Below are positions 1 to 7,052 of a stretch of DNA of 8,776 nucleotides, piece after piece. Every line of letters starts with the position of its first letter. Positions within the stretch are counted from its first letter, which is position 1. Origin of the DNA: Thermoprotei archaeon (GTDB taxonomy: Archaea; Thermoproteota; Nitrososphaeria; Geothermarchaeales; JDFR-13); NCBI GenBank assembly GCA_015661745.1, contig DQVL01000083.1:1-8776 (forward strand), in the 5' to 3' direction. The position numbers were made by a program, and so were the translations under genes. The notes under the pieces are model-generated. The model was not told the DNA's origin, searched no databases, and saw only the letters and a program-made list of their open reading frames with translations.

Positions 1-825
1 AAATTTTTTCAGTCGTAATATTTTATCTAGGATGATTTTAAGGATGTGTCTTCTAGTGATTAAGCCTACTACTTTGTCATCTTCATCAATGATTGGAACT
101 ATTTTTTGTCGTCCCTCTGCTAGGAGTTCTGACGCCTCATATATATGGCTGTCACGTCCCAACGTTTTTATATCTTTCTTTAATATGTCAATTACACTTA
201 ATCTTTCGATATATCTATTCCATTCCCTAGTTGGATGAAGTTTTCTTATTTGGAATAGAGTCTTAGCTAGGTCTAAGGCTGTTATTACACCTAGATACTT
301 ACCATTTGAGTGTACAATCAAAGTGTTATACTCACCAAGCCTCATTTTATTTTCAACATTTTTAAGACTGTTGAACGGCTCTACTTTTCCCTTCACCTCT
401 CTCATAATGTTCTCGGCCTTCAACCTTAATCTCTCTATATATGGCAGATATGTTTTTATTATATCCTTTTTTGTTAATAACCCATAAATCGTGTTATCGT
501 CATCTACTAATGGTATACTACTATATCCTTTTATCATAAACATGTTTATTGCTGTTTTTAGATCAGCGGATGGGATTAGGGTATCAACTGGATATGTAGA
601 TACGCTAGAGAGTGGTAGATTATATGGTTGATACTTCTCTCTTTTTATCATTGATAGTTTGAAAAAGATGTCCCATTCTGTGGCAATTCCATATAAATCG
701 CCACTATTTTTCAGTACAATAACTCTATCTACTCTTAATTTATACAAAGTATCTAATACATGCTTTATTCTCTCATCTTTCCTAATTTTTGGATAATTTG
801 GATCTACGATGTCAAGTAGTTTCAT
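1..825 (-). CDS. Four-CBS-domain protein, 3' end cut by the window edge
   Basis: The frame is open from the ATG at 825-823 to base 1, giving 275 codons without a stop, so the C-terminus lies outside the window. Four CBS-like units can be read at about residues 12-56, 72-127, 138-192 and 210-270. Typical endings are GIATEWDI, GLLTKKDII, GVITALDLA and GLITRRHIL, each preceded by a hydrophobic strand such as SSIPLVDDD or KIVPIIDED. CBS pairs generally bind adenine nucleotides or S-adenosylmethionine and act as sensors; no enzyme or channel domain is visible here, so the partner is unknown. The start is supported by GGTGAG at 836-831 with a 5-base spacer. It lies inside the end of the upstream CBS gene, a 14-base overlap that suggests translational coupling. 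Both proteins begin MKLLD, which points to a tandem duplication. Family assignment is firm; the role is not known. Confidence 0.88.
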   Translation of the reverse strand, partial: MKLLDIVDPNYPKIRKDERIKHVLDTLYKLRVDRVIVLKNSGDLYGIATEWDIFFKLSMIKREKYQPYNLPLSSVSTYPVDTLIPSADLKTAINMFMIKGYSSIPLVDDDNTIYGLLTKKDIIKTYLPYIERLRLKAENIMREVKGKVEPFNSLKNVENKMRLGEYNTLIVHSNGKYLGVITALDLAKTLFQIRKLHPTREWNRYIERLSVIDILKKDIKTLGRDSHIYEASELLAEGRQKIVPIIDEDDKVVGLITRRHILKIILDKILRLKKF

Positions 826-1651
826 CAATTCTCACCAACTCCTCAAGAATATTGTATTTGTAAATCATCCCAATAAGTTCCTCATTTTTGTTTACAATGG
901 GGAGATGTCCAATGTCATTTTCAACTATTTTAGCTAATGCATCACTGGATGGTGTATCATTAAATTCAAATATTACTGGATTTGACATTATAGTGTCTAT
1001 AGTTAATTTAACATCTTTATCGGGTTTTATCTCTAAGATTTTTGAAGCTATTTCTTCATATGAATATACGTAGTCTGTGTTTGTAACTATTCCTACGGGT
1101 CTATTTTCTATACTTGTAATTATGGCGGAGTCGAGTCCCACTTCATAATACTTATTAAATGTTGAGACTAAAGATTGGTTTGGAGGAACTTTAACTAAAT
1201 GTTTTTGCATAATCATTTCAATCGGCTTATTATTGAATTCATCTTCCCATAAGAGGTATAAACCTATCATGTCTTCTGGAGTTACTTCATAGTATTTGTT
1301 ATCTAGTTTAAACAACATTGAATCCTTATTTGTCAATATATATCTGATTGCATCTTTAATATTGTCATATGGTTTAAATATGACAAGCCCCTCGCATAGG
1401 ATATTAATGTCTCCAATTGCCAATTTGTTAATTACTATATTCAATTCCCATATATTTTCTATGAGGAATTTAGCCAGGTTTTTTATACTGATAAATCCAA
1501 GTATTCCATCTCCTCCTTTAATTAGAGTGGTAGAGACGTTATATTTAACCATCTGTTTCAGTAGCGTTGATAGAGATTGGGTTTCTTCCAATACAGGGAT
1601 TCTTCTTTTTACATATATATCTTCTATGGTTATTTCATCTAGCAGTTTCAT
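812..1651 (-). CDS. Four-CBS-domain protein (279 aa)
   Basis: This is a soluble protein made only of CBS-like units, at about residues 8-64, 76-133, 142-200 and 217-273. The clearest are the third (residues 143-193, ending in RPVGIVTNTDY) and the fourth (DTIMSNPVIFEF to ELIGMIYKYNI, with GHLPIV between). The second is the most diverged. Tandem CBS pairs fold into a Bateman module that usually binds AMP, ADP, ATP or SAM; the ligand cannot be read from the sequence. It is the first gene of a two-gene minus-strand unit whose second member is a paralogue starting with the same MKLLD. A TATA-like box 27-35 bases ahead of the ATG, and no clear Shine-Dalgarno, fit a leaderless transcript. It is divergent from the gene at 1754. 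Possible roles include regulating a partner protein by energy state, but nothing nearby identifies that partner. Confidence 0.88.
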   Translation of the reverse strand: MKLLDEITIEDIYVKRRIPVLEETQSLSTLLKQMVKYNVSTTLIKGGDGILGFISIKNLAKFLIENIWELNIVINKLAIGDINILCEGLVIFKPYDNIKDAIRYILTNKDSMLFKLDNKYYEVTPEDMIGLYLLWEDEFNNKPIEMIMQKHLVKVPPNQSLVSTFNKYYEVGLDSAIITSIENRPVGIVTNTDYVYSYEEIASKILEIKPDKDVKLTIDTIMSNPVIFEFNDTPSSDALAKIVENDIGHLPIVNKNEELIGMIYKYNILEELVRIDETT

Positions 1652-1677
1652 CGATAAGTATATAGCGATTACTTTAG

Positions 1678-1686
1678 TTAAAATAT
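1678..1686 (-). promoter_or_regulatory. TATA-like box for the CBS gene pair
   Basis: On the minus strand this reads ATATTTTAA, 27-35 bases ahead of the ATG at 1651. That spacing places the transcription start at or next to the start codon, as in leaderless archaeal first genes. Judged by eye in AT-rich DNA, so only moderate support. Confidence 0.4.
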
Positions 1687-1710
1687 TATTCGGTTGATTT
1701 CTATAAACAT

Positions 1711-1718
1711 ATTTAATA
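1711..1718 (+). promoter_or_regulatory. TATA-like box for the gene at 1754
   Basis: ATTTAATA lies about 36-43 bases ahead of the ATG at 1754, predicting a start of transcription near 1740. The short leader would hold GGTGG at 1745-1749, four bases before the ATG, which supports that start codon. The box is back to back with the minus-strand box at 1678-1686, so one short spacer would drive both directions. Confidence 0.38.
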
Positions 1719-1753
1719 TAATGTGTGGACTATTAATGTGAAATGGTGGCTAT

Positions 1754-2407
1754 ATGTCAATAAAGGTTTTATCGATACGATTATCTACATTTATGGATTT
1801 GGTGAGACTAATTGCAGATATTAGGAAGGACAGGTCAGTATTTATATCGTATAAGGATTTTGATGGCTATATCGTAGGTTTTTATCTTCCTCCTCAGGTG
1901 AAAAATACTCATGGCATTTTTGTGTATGCCGTTGTTGATAAACAGCCAAATATAATAGCTTATTCTCCTAATGATGGCGGTGTAGAGGTATTTAAGGAGG
2001 AGTATGTTGAATCTCCTCTCTATGTTAATATATTCACATCTAGATTGGAAAAGCCTCCCCATGAAACTGTGGAATTGGAGGATGTAAATATTGTAAAGGT
2101 TGATATTAGCGATATAAAATCTCTAGTACATATTGCTTATTCAACATCTTTTGAACACCTAGTTATTCCATTCGCATGGTATCTTGAGGATGAAAAAGTA
2201 TTTCTGATTAATGTGGAGGTGCCTTCGTCGGGTGATGATGATGACACTCTTCTTATATTTAGGTATAGGTGTACAGACATTGATGTAGATAAACCTTATA
2301 TAGCTTATAATCCTAAGGATGATAAGGTTGGCTTTTATGACGCACCAAAAGATATATCGAAAAAGTATATTTTAATAGTAAAAGTAAGAAAATTTTTTAA
2401 GATTTGA
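1754..2407 (+). CDS. Uncharacterised 217-aa protein with an internal duplication
   Basis: I do not recognise the family. The protein is predicted soluble, with no signal peptide or membrane span, and is rich in alternating hydrophobic residues typical of beta strands. Two halves appear related. Residues about 12-82 end in NIIAYSPNDGGVEVFKE, and residues about 120-197 end in PYIAYNPKDDKVGFYDA; the shared core is (N/P)-x-I-A-Y-(S/N)-P-(N/K)-D followed by V-x-(V/F)-(F/Y). Each half starts with a helical stretch (DLVRLIADI; DIKSLVHIAYS) and continues with strands. An acidic loop, SSGDDDDT, sits at 158-165. The ATG is chosen for the GGTGG four bases upstream. The gene is divergent from the CBS pair, and its last 11 bases overlap the end of the fibrillarin gene on the other strand. 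It is probably transcribed alone. The function is unknown; proximity to the box C/D genes is the only clue and is weak. Confidence 0.8.
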   Translation: MSIKVLSIRLSTFMDLVRLIADIRKDRSVFISYKDFDGYIVGFYLPPQVKNTHGIFVYAVVDKQPNIIAYSPNDGGVEVFKEEYVESPLYVNIFTSRLEKPPHETVELEDVNIVKVDISDIKSLVHIAYSTSFEHLVIPFAWYLEDEKVFLINVEVPSSGDDDDTLLIFRYRCTDIDVDKPYIAYNPKDDKVGFYDAPKDISKKYILIVKVRKFFKI

Positions 2408-3035
2408 TTGCATATACAATTGAATGTTCTTTTTCATATGGCTCTAGATCCACCACTTTTATAACATTATAACCTCTACTAATAATATACTCAACTTCCT
2501 TACGATAAATTTCTTTAACGGGAAGAACGGCGTCAATACTCCTTGCTTTAATTGCTATTAAAAGTTTTCCTCCTCTTTTTAGGAATATGTCGGAGTTGTC
2601 TAAAGCAATCTTGGTCTGATCAGGCTGTGCAACGTCACAGTATAATATATCGATATCTCTATCAACAATATCTAAATATTCTTCAGGTAATCTTGCATCG
2701 TAAAATAGGGGTATAACATTATTCCTATATTTGACGAGTCTGTTTATAAATTCCATCATGACTCTTGGAGCTATTTCAACAGCATAGATGTAACCTTCTT
2801 TGTAAAGTATATCTGATAAGTGGCTAATAGTTGTTCCTGTAGAGGCTCCAAGATAGAGAATCTTCTTTATTCCTCTAAGAATTTCAATATCCAACCCCTT
2901 TAATATTGCTGCCGATAACTTACTTTTAAATGGGTTCCATACCCTATATTCTACTCCATTTATGGTTTTAACTTCCTCTTTATAAAATGTTATTCCAGGC
3001 GTTATATTGGTTGTTGCTAATCTATCATCATCCAT
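2397..3035 (-). CDS. flpA: Fibrillarin-like rRNA/tRNA 2'-O-methyltransferase
   Basis: This is the catalytic subunit of the archaeal box C/D RNP, which transfers a methyl group from SAM to ribose 2'-OH at sites chosen by guide RNAs. The fold is visible in order: RVWNPFKSKLSAAIL at 31-45, the SAM-binding loop ILYLGASTGTT at 59-69, VEIAPR at 86-91, the motif CDVAQPDQTK at 133-142, KARSID at 163-168 and the C-terminal LEPYEKEHSIV at 197-207. K39, D134, K163 and H204 are the likely conserved catalytic-site residues. It lies directly after nop5, its binding partner. The coordinates use the first ATG. That start is probably too late: family members carry about 20 residues before the LAT motif, here at 6-8, and homologous-looking sequence continues upstream (TVIDRLVW) as far as the nop5 stop. 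See the ribosome-binding entry at 3078-3085. Confidence 0.95.
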   Translation of the reverse strand: MDDDRLATTNITPGITFYKEEVKTINGVEYRVWNPFKSKLSAAILKGLDIEILRGIKKILYLGASTGTTISHLSDILYKEGYIYAVEIAPRVMMEFINRLVKYRNNVIPLFYDARLPEEYLDIVDRDIDILYCDVAQPDQTKIALDNSDIFLKRGGKLLIAIKARSIDAVLPVKEIYRKEVEYIISRGYNVIKVVDLEPYEKEHSIVYAIKS

Positions 3036-3077
3036 CCATACAAGTCTATCTATAACTGTTCTTCTTATCAGTTTTAT

Positions 3078-3085
3078 TCACCCCC
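3078..3085 (-). promoter_or_regulatory. Shine-Dalgarno for flpA, implying a non-AUG start
   Basis: The minus strand reads GGGGGTGA here, a near-perfect archaeal ribosome binding site that contains the nop5 stop codon TGA (3080-3078). The annotated flpA ATG at 3035 is 42 bases further on, too far for this site. In the flpA frame the codons after the TGA are ATA AAA CTG ATA. CTG at 3071-3069 is at ideal spacing (6 bases) and would add 12 residues. A GTG overlapping the TGA (3081-3079) is also present, but in another frame that closes after 11 codons. Confidence 0.6.
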
Positions 3086-4241
3086 TGCTTTTTCTACGTC
3101 TTCTCTTCTTTTTTCTTAAAGAAACCTTCTTTTTAGCTGTTATATTAGGCGCTTCTCTCCTAAGTTCTTCGACTCTATTTGAAACTTCACTCAATAGTTT
3201 ATCGCCAACGAACTCTCCTCCAAACGCGTCAACACGGGCTGCTATTGCTATCTTACCAGCTAATAAACGGGCGATACGTCCTCTTATAACTTTGGGGGAT
3301 TGGTTTATAAATGGATGTTGAAATATTACGCCATGTTTTGGTGGTCTACCCCCTCTTCTAAGTGCTAAGAAAAGCGATTTCTCTGCACCTAAAAGTTGTA
3401 TCGTACTAGAGGGTAGGGTTGCTAGCTTTCTTATTCCCCCAGCTTTCGCTATTAACCTTGCAGCCAGCTTATGACCAATAAGCCTAGATATGTTGGGCGC
3501 CTCCTCCTCAAGGAGATTTTTTAAGTATTTATCCAACTCCTCCCTTAAATCAATTAGATTTAAAATTTGTATTGCATGAGATCTTATTATTTCTAGGTCT
3601 TCCCTGGAAAGCATTCCGCCAGTTGATTTTTTTGAGGCATCAGATATTTTCTTTGCCCGATCTTCTGGGTATCCTCTCTCTATAAGTGTTTCCTCAATAT
3701 ATTCCTCTCTAACCAGTATATCCCTAATTAGAGATGCATATCTATCTATTTTTTTCACAAAGTCCTTTAATTCTGGGAAATATACTCCATACCATTCCCT
3801 GAGTCTCTCATATAAAATGTTTATCATCTCAGTATATTCATCATAGGCGTTTATTGCATGGGTAATAAGAAGATCCTTATTTGTCATCTCATCTCTTAAC
3901 TTTTCATTTGAGTAGCTGGTGAGTGTCTCAGCCAGGAAATTTATGGCTTCTTCTTCATTAAACCCATCATCTTGAAGAAGTTTTATGATATCCACAATCT
4001 TCTCTCTTTTGAATGATATATTGTACCCATATTTTGATAGGACATTAGAAAGGATTTGGTTATTTGTTTCTAACATTGTTTTATTTAATGAAGATAAATA
4101 TGTGTTTATAGTTTCTTTATCCCCCTTTTCCAATAGATATTTTATTTTACCTAGTTTCTCAGGGTCTCTAGAATATAGTTTTAAAATATATTTCCCATCT
4201 TTCTTCTCTATAATTCCTATTGTAGTGACTATAATAGACAT
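3078..4241 (-). CDS. nop5: Nop5 (Nop56/58 homologue), box C/D RNP scaffold
   Basis: Nop5 bridges fibrillarin and L7Ae on the guide RNA in the archaeal box C/D RNP. Three regions are visible. Residues 1-120 form the fibrillarin-binding N-terminal domain. Residues about 125-245 form the long helical coiled coil (RLREWYGVYFPEL at 146-158, NLIDLREELDKYL at 228-240). The Nop domain, about 249-365, has IGHKLAARLIAKAGG, GAEKSLFLALRRG, PKHGVIFQHPFI and RGRIARLLAGKIAIAARVDAF. A lysine/arginine tail, residues 369-387, could contact RNA. The length of 387 residues is within the usual archaeal range. The start is supported by GAGGT at 4251-4247 with five bases to the ATG, preceded by GGAGG at 4257-4253. 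It begins 17 bases after the flippase stop and its stop codon overlaps the flpA ribosome binding site, so the three genes probably share an mRNA. Confidence 0.96.
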   Translation of the reverse strand: MSIIVTTIGIIEKKDGKYILKLYSRDPEKLGKIKYLLEKGDKETINTYLSSLNKTMLETNNQILSNVLSKYGYNISFKREKIVDIIKLLQDDGFNEEEAINFLAETLTSYSNEKLRDEMTNKDLLITHAINAYDEYTEMINILYERLREWYGVYFPELKDFVKKIDRYASLIRDILVREEYIEETLIERGYPEDRAKKISDASKKSTGGMLSREDLEIIRSHAIQILNLIDLREELDKYLKNLLEEEAPNISRLIGHKLAARLIAKAGGIRKLATLPSSTIQLLGAEKSLFLALRRGGRPPKHGVIFQHPFINQSPKVIRGRIARLLAGKIAIAARVDAFGGEFVGDKLLSEVSNRVEELRREAPNITAKKKVSLRKKKRRRRKSRG

Positions 4242-4258
4242 GTCCTACCTCTCCTCCA

Positions 4259-5758
4259 TTATTCCCCACTTATCTTTGAAATTAACTTAATAATGATATT
4301 TTTAATCTTACCTTTTAAAGGTAGTTCCTCCTCCAATATTCTAATATCTTTTTTGGAGATTATCTTTAACATTCTCAGATATATTAAGTAAATTAATAGG
4401 GAGGATATTATGTAGACTGGTAACAGGGATATTCTAAATGTGTATATCCATAAAATCCATAGTGAGATTCCAAGAAGTATGTTTGCAATTAATGTTTTTA
4501 AAATATCATGTAGTTGATATGGTACTATATCAACCCTCTTCTTTAAAAAATATATTCCTATAGCTAGAGATGTTATATATAGAAAAGCCTTTCCAAATCC
4601 AGCAGATAGAAAGCCTATATATGAATATAGTCCTAATAAAATTAGGATGTCAACAAATAAACCTATTAACTGACTTATCATGGCTTCTCTAGAATATCCA
4701 GTCGCTATAAGTGCGGTTGTTACTATAGGAGTTATTGAAGTAAGCCAAAGTCCTAGAACGATTACTTGAAAGAGTGGTACAGCTACATTGTAGCTTGGTC
4801 CTACAAATATAAACATTAAAGGATAGCCTAAAACTGCAGATACCAAATACATTGGAGACAGAAATAGGAAGAAAAACTTACTTAATTGTTCCAAATATTC
4901 CTGCAATCTTTTTCTTCCCCCAACTCCATACTCCTCTGCAATATGTGGTAGTAATCCACTGTATAGAGCTTGAGCAAGTGATGAAATTGATTGTGCACCT
5001 GTACTCGCGATATAGAAGTTAGCAAGGAAATATAACCCAAATATTCCTGTTAAAATCCGGTCACCATATTCAGTTAGTACTAATGTAAGGTCTGAGAGAT
5101 AAATAGATGGTGCTTCCTTTAAAATATCCGAGATCTCACTGCCCTTAATAGTTATCTCGATGTTTTTGAATGATATAAAGGTAGAGTTTATTAGGGGTAA
5201 TGTGGATATTAGCTCTCCAATTATCCATGCAATTATCACTCCATACACACTATATCCATATAATACGAATGTTAACATTAGTATCCTGTAAATTATGAAT
5301 CCAAGTGATGTGTATAATGATATGATATGGAATTTTTTTAATGACTCTAAACCAGCGGTAAAATAATATCTATATGAAAATATCATCAAAAGAAAGAAAT
5401 ATAGATAATATGTTATTTCGGGAAGGTTTATACTTTCAAATATCATGAAATACTTCATGAGTATTACTGCTACTAGGGAGAATAGTGATGAGATTATAGA
5501 TGAATAAATCATTCCCCCCCAAAAGATGCCTGCGTCATTCCCCCTTGACAATCTAACTATCACGGCTTTTTTTATGCCAAAGTTTGCTGTTAGACCTATG
5601 AGATAGGTTGTTGACACCGTTAATCCGTATACTCCCAATTCATTTGCAGTTAATACTCTAGCTATTAATCCAAAAGTCACTAAACTGACTATTGTGGGAA
5701 CGACATATTGTGGAAGTGCCGATAAATAACTCTTTATCGCACTTAAATATCTAGGCAT
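4259..5758 (-). CDS. Polysaccharide/oligosaccharide flippase (MOP superfamily, Wzx-like)
   Basis: This is an integral membrane protein of 499 residues with about 12-14 predicted helices. The N-terminus (PQYVVPTIVSLVTFGLIARV, then LTANELGVYGL at 36-46) matches the first helix and loop typical of Wzx/RfbX-type flippases, and the central part (YGDRILTGIFGLYFLANFYIA at 231-251) matches the second half-repeat of that fold. Such proteins move lipid-linked sugars across the membrane for glycoprotein or surface-glycan assembly; in archaea the likely carrier is dolichyl-phosphate or -pyrophosphate. No glycosyltransferase is next to it, so the substrate cannot be inferred. The C-terminus (465-499) is a basic and acidic cytoplasmic tail. 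A TATA-like box lies 29-36 bases ahead of the ATG, consistent with a leaderless first gene of an operon with nop5 and flpA. Placing a flippase ahead of RNA-modification genes is odd. Confidence 0.9.
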   Translation of the reverse strand: MPRYLSAIKSYLSALPQYVVPTIVSLVTFGLIARVLTANELGVYGLTVSTTYLIGLTANFGIKKAVIVRLSRGNDAGIFWGGMIYSSIISSLFSLVAVILMKYFMIFESINLPEITYYLYFFLLMIFSYRYYFTAGLESLKKFHIISLYTSLGFIIYRILMLTFVLYGYSVYGVIIAWIIGELISTLPLINSTFISFKNIEITIKGSEISDILKEAPSIYLSDLTLVLTEYGDRILTGIFGLYFLANFYIASTGAQSISSLAQALYSGLLPHIAEEYGVGGRKRLQEYLEQLSKFFFLFLSPMYLVSAVLGYPLMFIFVGPSYNVAVPLFQVIVLGLWLTSITPIVTTALIATGYSREAMISQLIGLFVDILILLGLYSYIGFLSAGFGKAFLYITSLAIGIYFLKKRVDIVPYQLHDILKTLIANILLGISLWILWIYTFRISLLPVYIISSLLIYLIYLRMLKIISKKDIRILEEELPLKGKIKNIIIKLISKISGE

Positions 5759-5786
5759 TATAAACCATATTAATAATTTTAACGTC

Positions 5787-5794
5787 TATATATT
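5787..5794 (-). promoter_or_regulatory. TATA-like box for the flippase-nop5-flpA unit
   Basis: The minus strand reads AATATATA, 29-36 bases ahead of the flippase ATG at 5758. No Shine-Dalgarno is seen between it and the ATG, so the first gene is probably translated from a leaderless message, in contrast to nop5 and flpA, which have strong internal sites. Confidence 0.45.
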
Positions 5795-5880
5795 CAAGAT
5801 GTCCATGAACAACTCTAACTAGGATTTATTGTTTTACATTTTTAGTAATATTTTTCAAAATGTGGTCTGCCGACAATTTA

Positions 5881-5901
5881 ATAGGGTATGGATAGGGTAT
5901 G
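5881..5901 (+). repeat. Short tandem repeat, two copies of an 11-base unit
   Basis: ATAGGGTATG occurs at 5881-5890 and again at 5892-5901, separated by one G. It lies in the 269-base gap between the flippase start and the transporter remnant. Apart from this repeat and the flippase promoter I see nothing in that gap. The repeat could be a regulator site or chance in AT-rich DNA. Confidence 0.5.
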
Positions 5902-6027
5902 TAATGGATCATTTTAGAAAATAATGTGATCTAAATATTGACACCAAATAAATATTATAAACAAAAATGGGTGGCTGGTTAGATAGGCTTCTAATGTCTT
6001 TTCAAGTATTCATCCTTTAATCAGAAT

Positions 6028-6378
6028 CTATAAATGGAGGATACATTTGACCATTCTATTATCCATATTAATTTCTGGTATATCTTTAGCACACTTTTCG
6101 GTGGCCCAGGGACACCTATCCCTGAATCTACATCCCTCATATGTCATTTTACTCTGAGATTCCTTAACAGGTAGCTCAGTTCTCTTTACATATGGATCAG
6201 GATTGGGAATGGTCGTGATTAAAGCCTTTGTATATGGATGTAGAGGCTCCTTAATAACATCATCAGTATATCTCGATTCAACCACTTCACCTTTATACAT
6301 TACCGCAACTCTATCATTTACATGTCTAGCTGTTGCTATATCGTGGGTGATATACAGTAACGTTATATCTCTCTTCTT
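6028..6378 (-). pseudogene. C-terminal remnant of an oligopeptide ABC transporter ATPase (OppD/DppD type)
   Basis: The readable frame starts right after a TAA at 6381-6379 and runs about 116 codons to a normal end. It opens with DITLLYITHDIATARHVNDR, which is the stretch containing the switch histidine (ITHD), then VAVMYKGEVVE and the family-specific C-terminal region: EPLHPYTKALITTIPNPDP and GCRFRDRCPWATEKCAKDIP. The cysteine-rich CRF-x-x-RCP-x(6)-C segment is typical of peptide/nickel transporter ATPases of the OppD/DppD group. The Walker A, signature and Walker B motifs are missing, and no match to them is seen upstream, so about two thirds of the gene is lost. The first ATG in the frame is at 6300, but family sequence clearly extends before it. 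It cannot work as an ATPase. No permease or binding-protein gene is nearby. Confidence 0.85.
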
Positions 6379-6391
6379 TTAGATCTAACAC

Positions 6392-6932
6392 ATGATAATT
6401 ATCCTTGGCATTATCGAACCTCTCCTAGTATTGTTAAGAGATGAATACAGCGAGTAATATACAAATAGGACGTTGTGGTTTGGGAGGAGGACCCCAGTAT
6501 TTTTAAGGAATATAAAGGCTAATTATTCGGGCATGTCCATATGTTTTCTTCCCAAGCTTCGACATATTGTATTAAATAGTGGGGCGCTGAAAAAATGGAT
6601 GAAAAATGTAAAAAACATTATTGCCTCATGAGATGGGCCACATAACATATAACCTTATGGCGAGACACGTCTTACTTGGCATGTTTCTTATATCTATATC
6701 TGTCATTATACCTACATTTCTAGGGTTAATACCCTCCATAGTTTATATCCTCCTCATACCAGTCATATTGATTAGAAATGTTAGGAAGCATGAAGAGGAG
6801 GCGACTGGATACTCTGTATTATTCGTTGGCCATGAAAGTTACGACGACTTTGTCATTAGATTGCGAGAATTAATTAAAATGAAGGGAATTACAGGCTTTC
6901 TTTATATGCTAACCCATGACCATCCCGAATAG
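6392..6932 (+). pseudogene. Broken M48-family (HtpX-like) membrane zinc metallopeptidase
   Basis: The reading frame begins with ATG at 6392 (MIIILGIIEPLLVLLRDEYSE), meets a TAA at 6455-6457 and then stays open in the same frame to a TGA at 6629-6631. That stretch includes KLRHIVLNSGALKKW, the segment that normally precedes the active site. The protein then continues one frame over from about 6621 with the zinc motif HEMGH (HExxH), two hydrophobic spans and HEEEATGYSV, which resembles the M48 third-ligand region (usually E-x-E-A-D). It ends at THDHPE, close to where the family has a conserved THP. So there is one in-frame stop, one frameshift just before the catalytic motif, and an altered EAD site. 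The 3' part alone (6621-6932, starting with TTG) would lack the upstream half. A sequencing error could explain the frameshift but would not also explain the stop. Confidence 0.72.
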
Positions 6933-7052
6933 AATCTAATGATGGCATTTGATTATGGAGAGATGTTAACAGGTTATAATTAACTCCTCTATAACAAATT
7001 AAAATGGAGCATTTATATGTTGACTACCTCAAATAGATTTCAATATAGCTTC

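Noticed and set aside
32..238. Open frame on the plus strand inside the first CBS gene, and similar frames at 888-1073 and 1296-1697
   Set aside because: All lie opposite clearly conserved CBS coding sequence and show no family pattern of their own.
1835..2062. Minus-strand frame inside the unknown two-repeat gene
   Set aside because: The plus-strand frame has the promoter, Shine-Dalgarno and internal repeat; the minus frame has none of these.
3078..3080. Stop-codon recoding as one shared explanation for the TGA at 3080, TAA at 6457 and TAG at 8255
   Set aside because: Three different stop codons are involved. The M48 gene also has a frameshift, and flpA has its own ribosome binding site, so separate local causes are simpler.
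3007..3321. Plus-strand frame across the nop5/flpA junction, and another at 3985-4290
   Set aside because: Antisense to firmly identified genes; the serine/leucine-rich translation is a typical shadow.
5967..6020. 17-codon plus frame starting MGGWLDRLL
   Set aside because: Very short, with no Shine-Dalgarno or promoter; likely chance.
6936..6975. Possible box C/D guide RNA (ATGATGG followed by a purine-rich stretch)
   Set aside because: No CTGA D or D' box at proper spacing. Similar near-misses at about 5995-6045 (minus) and 8600 also lack a complete box set.
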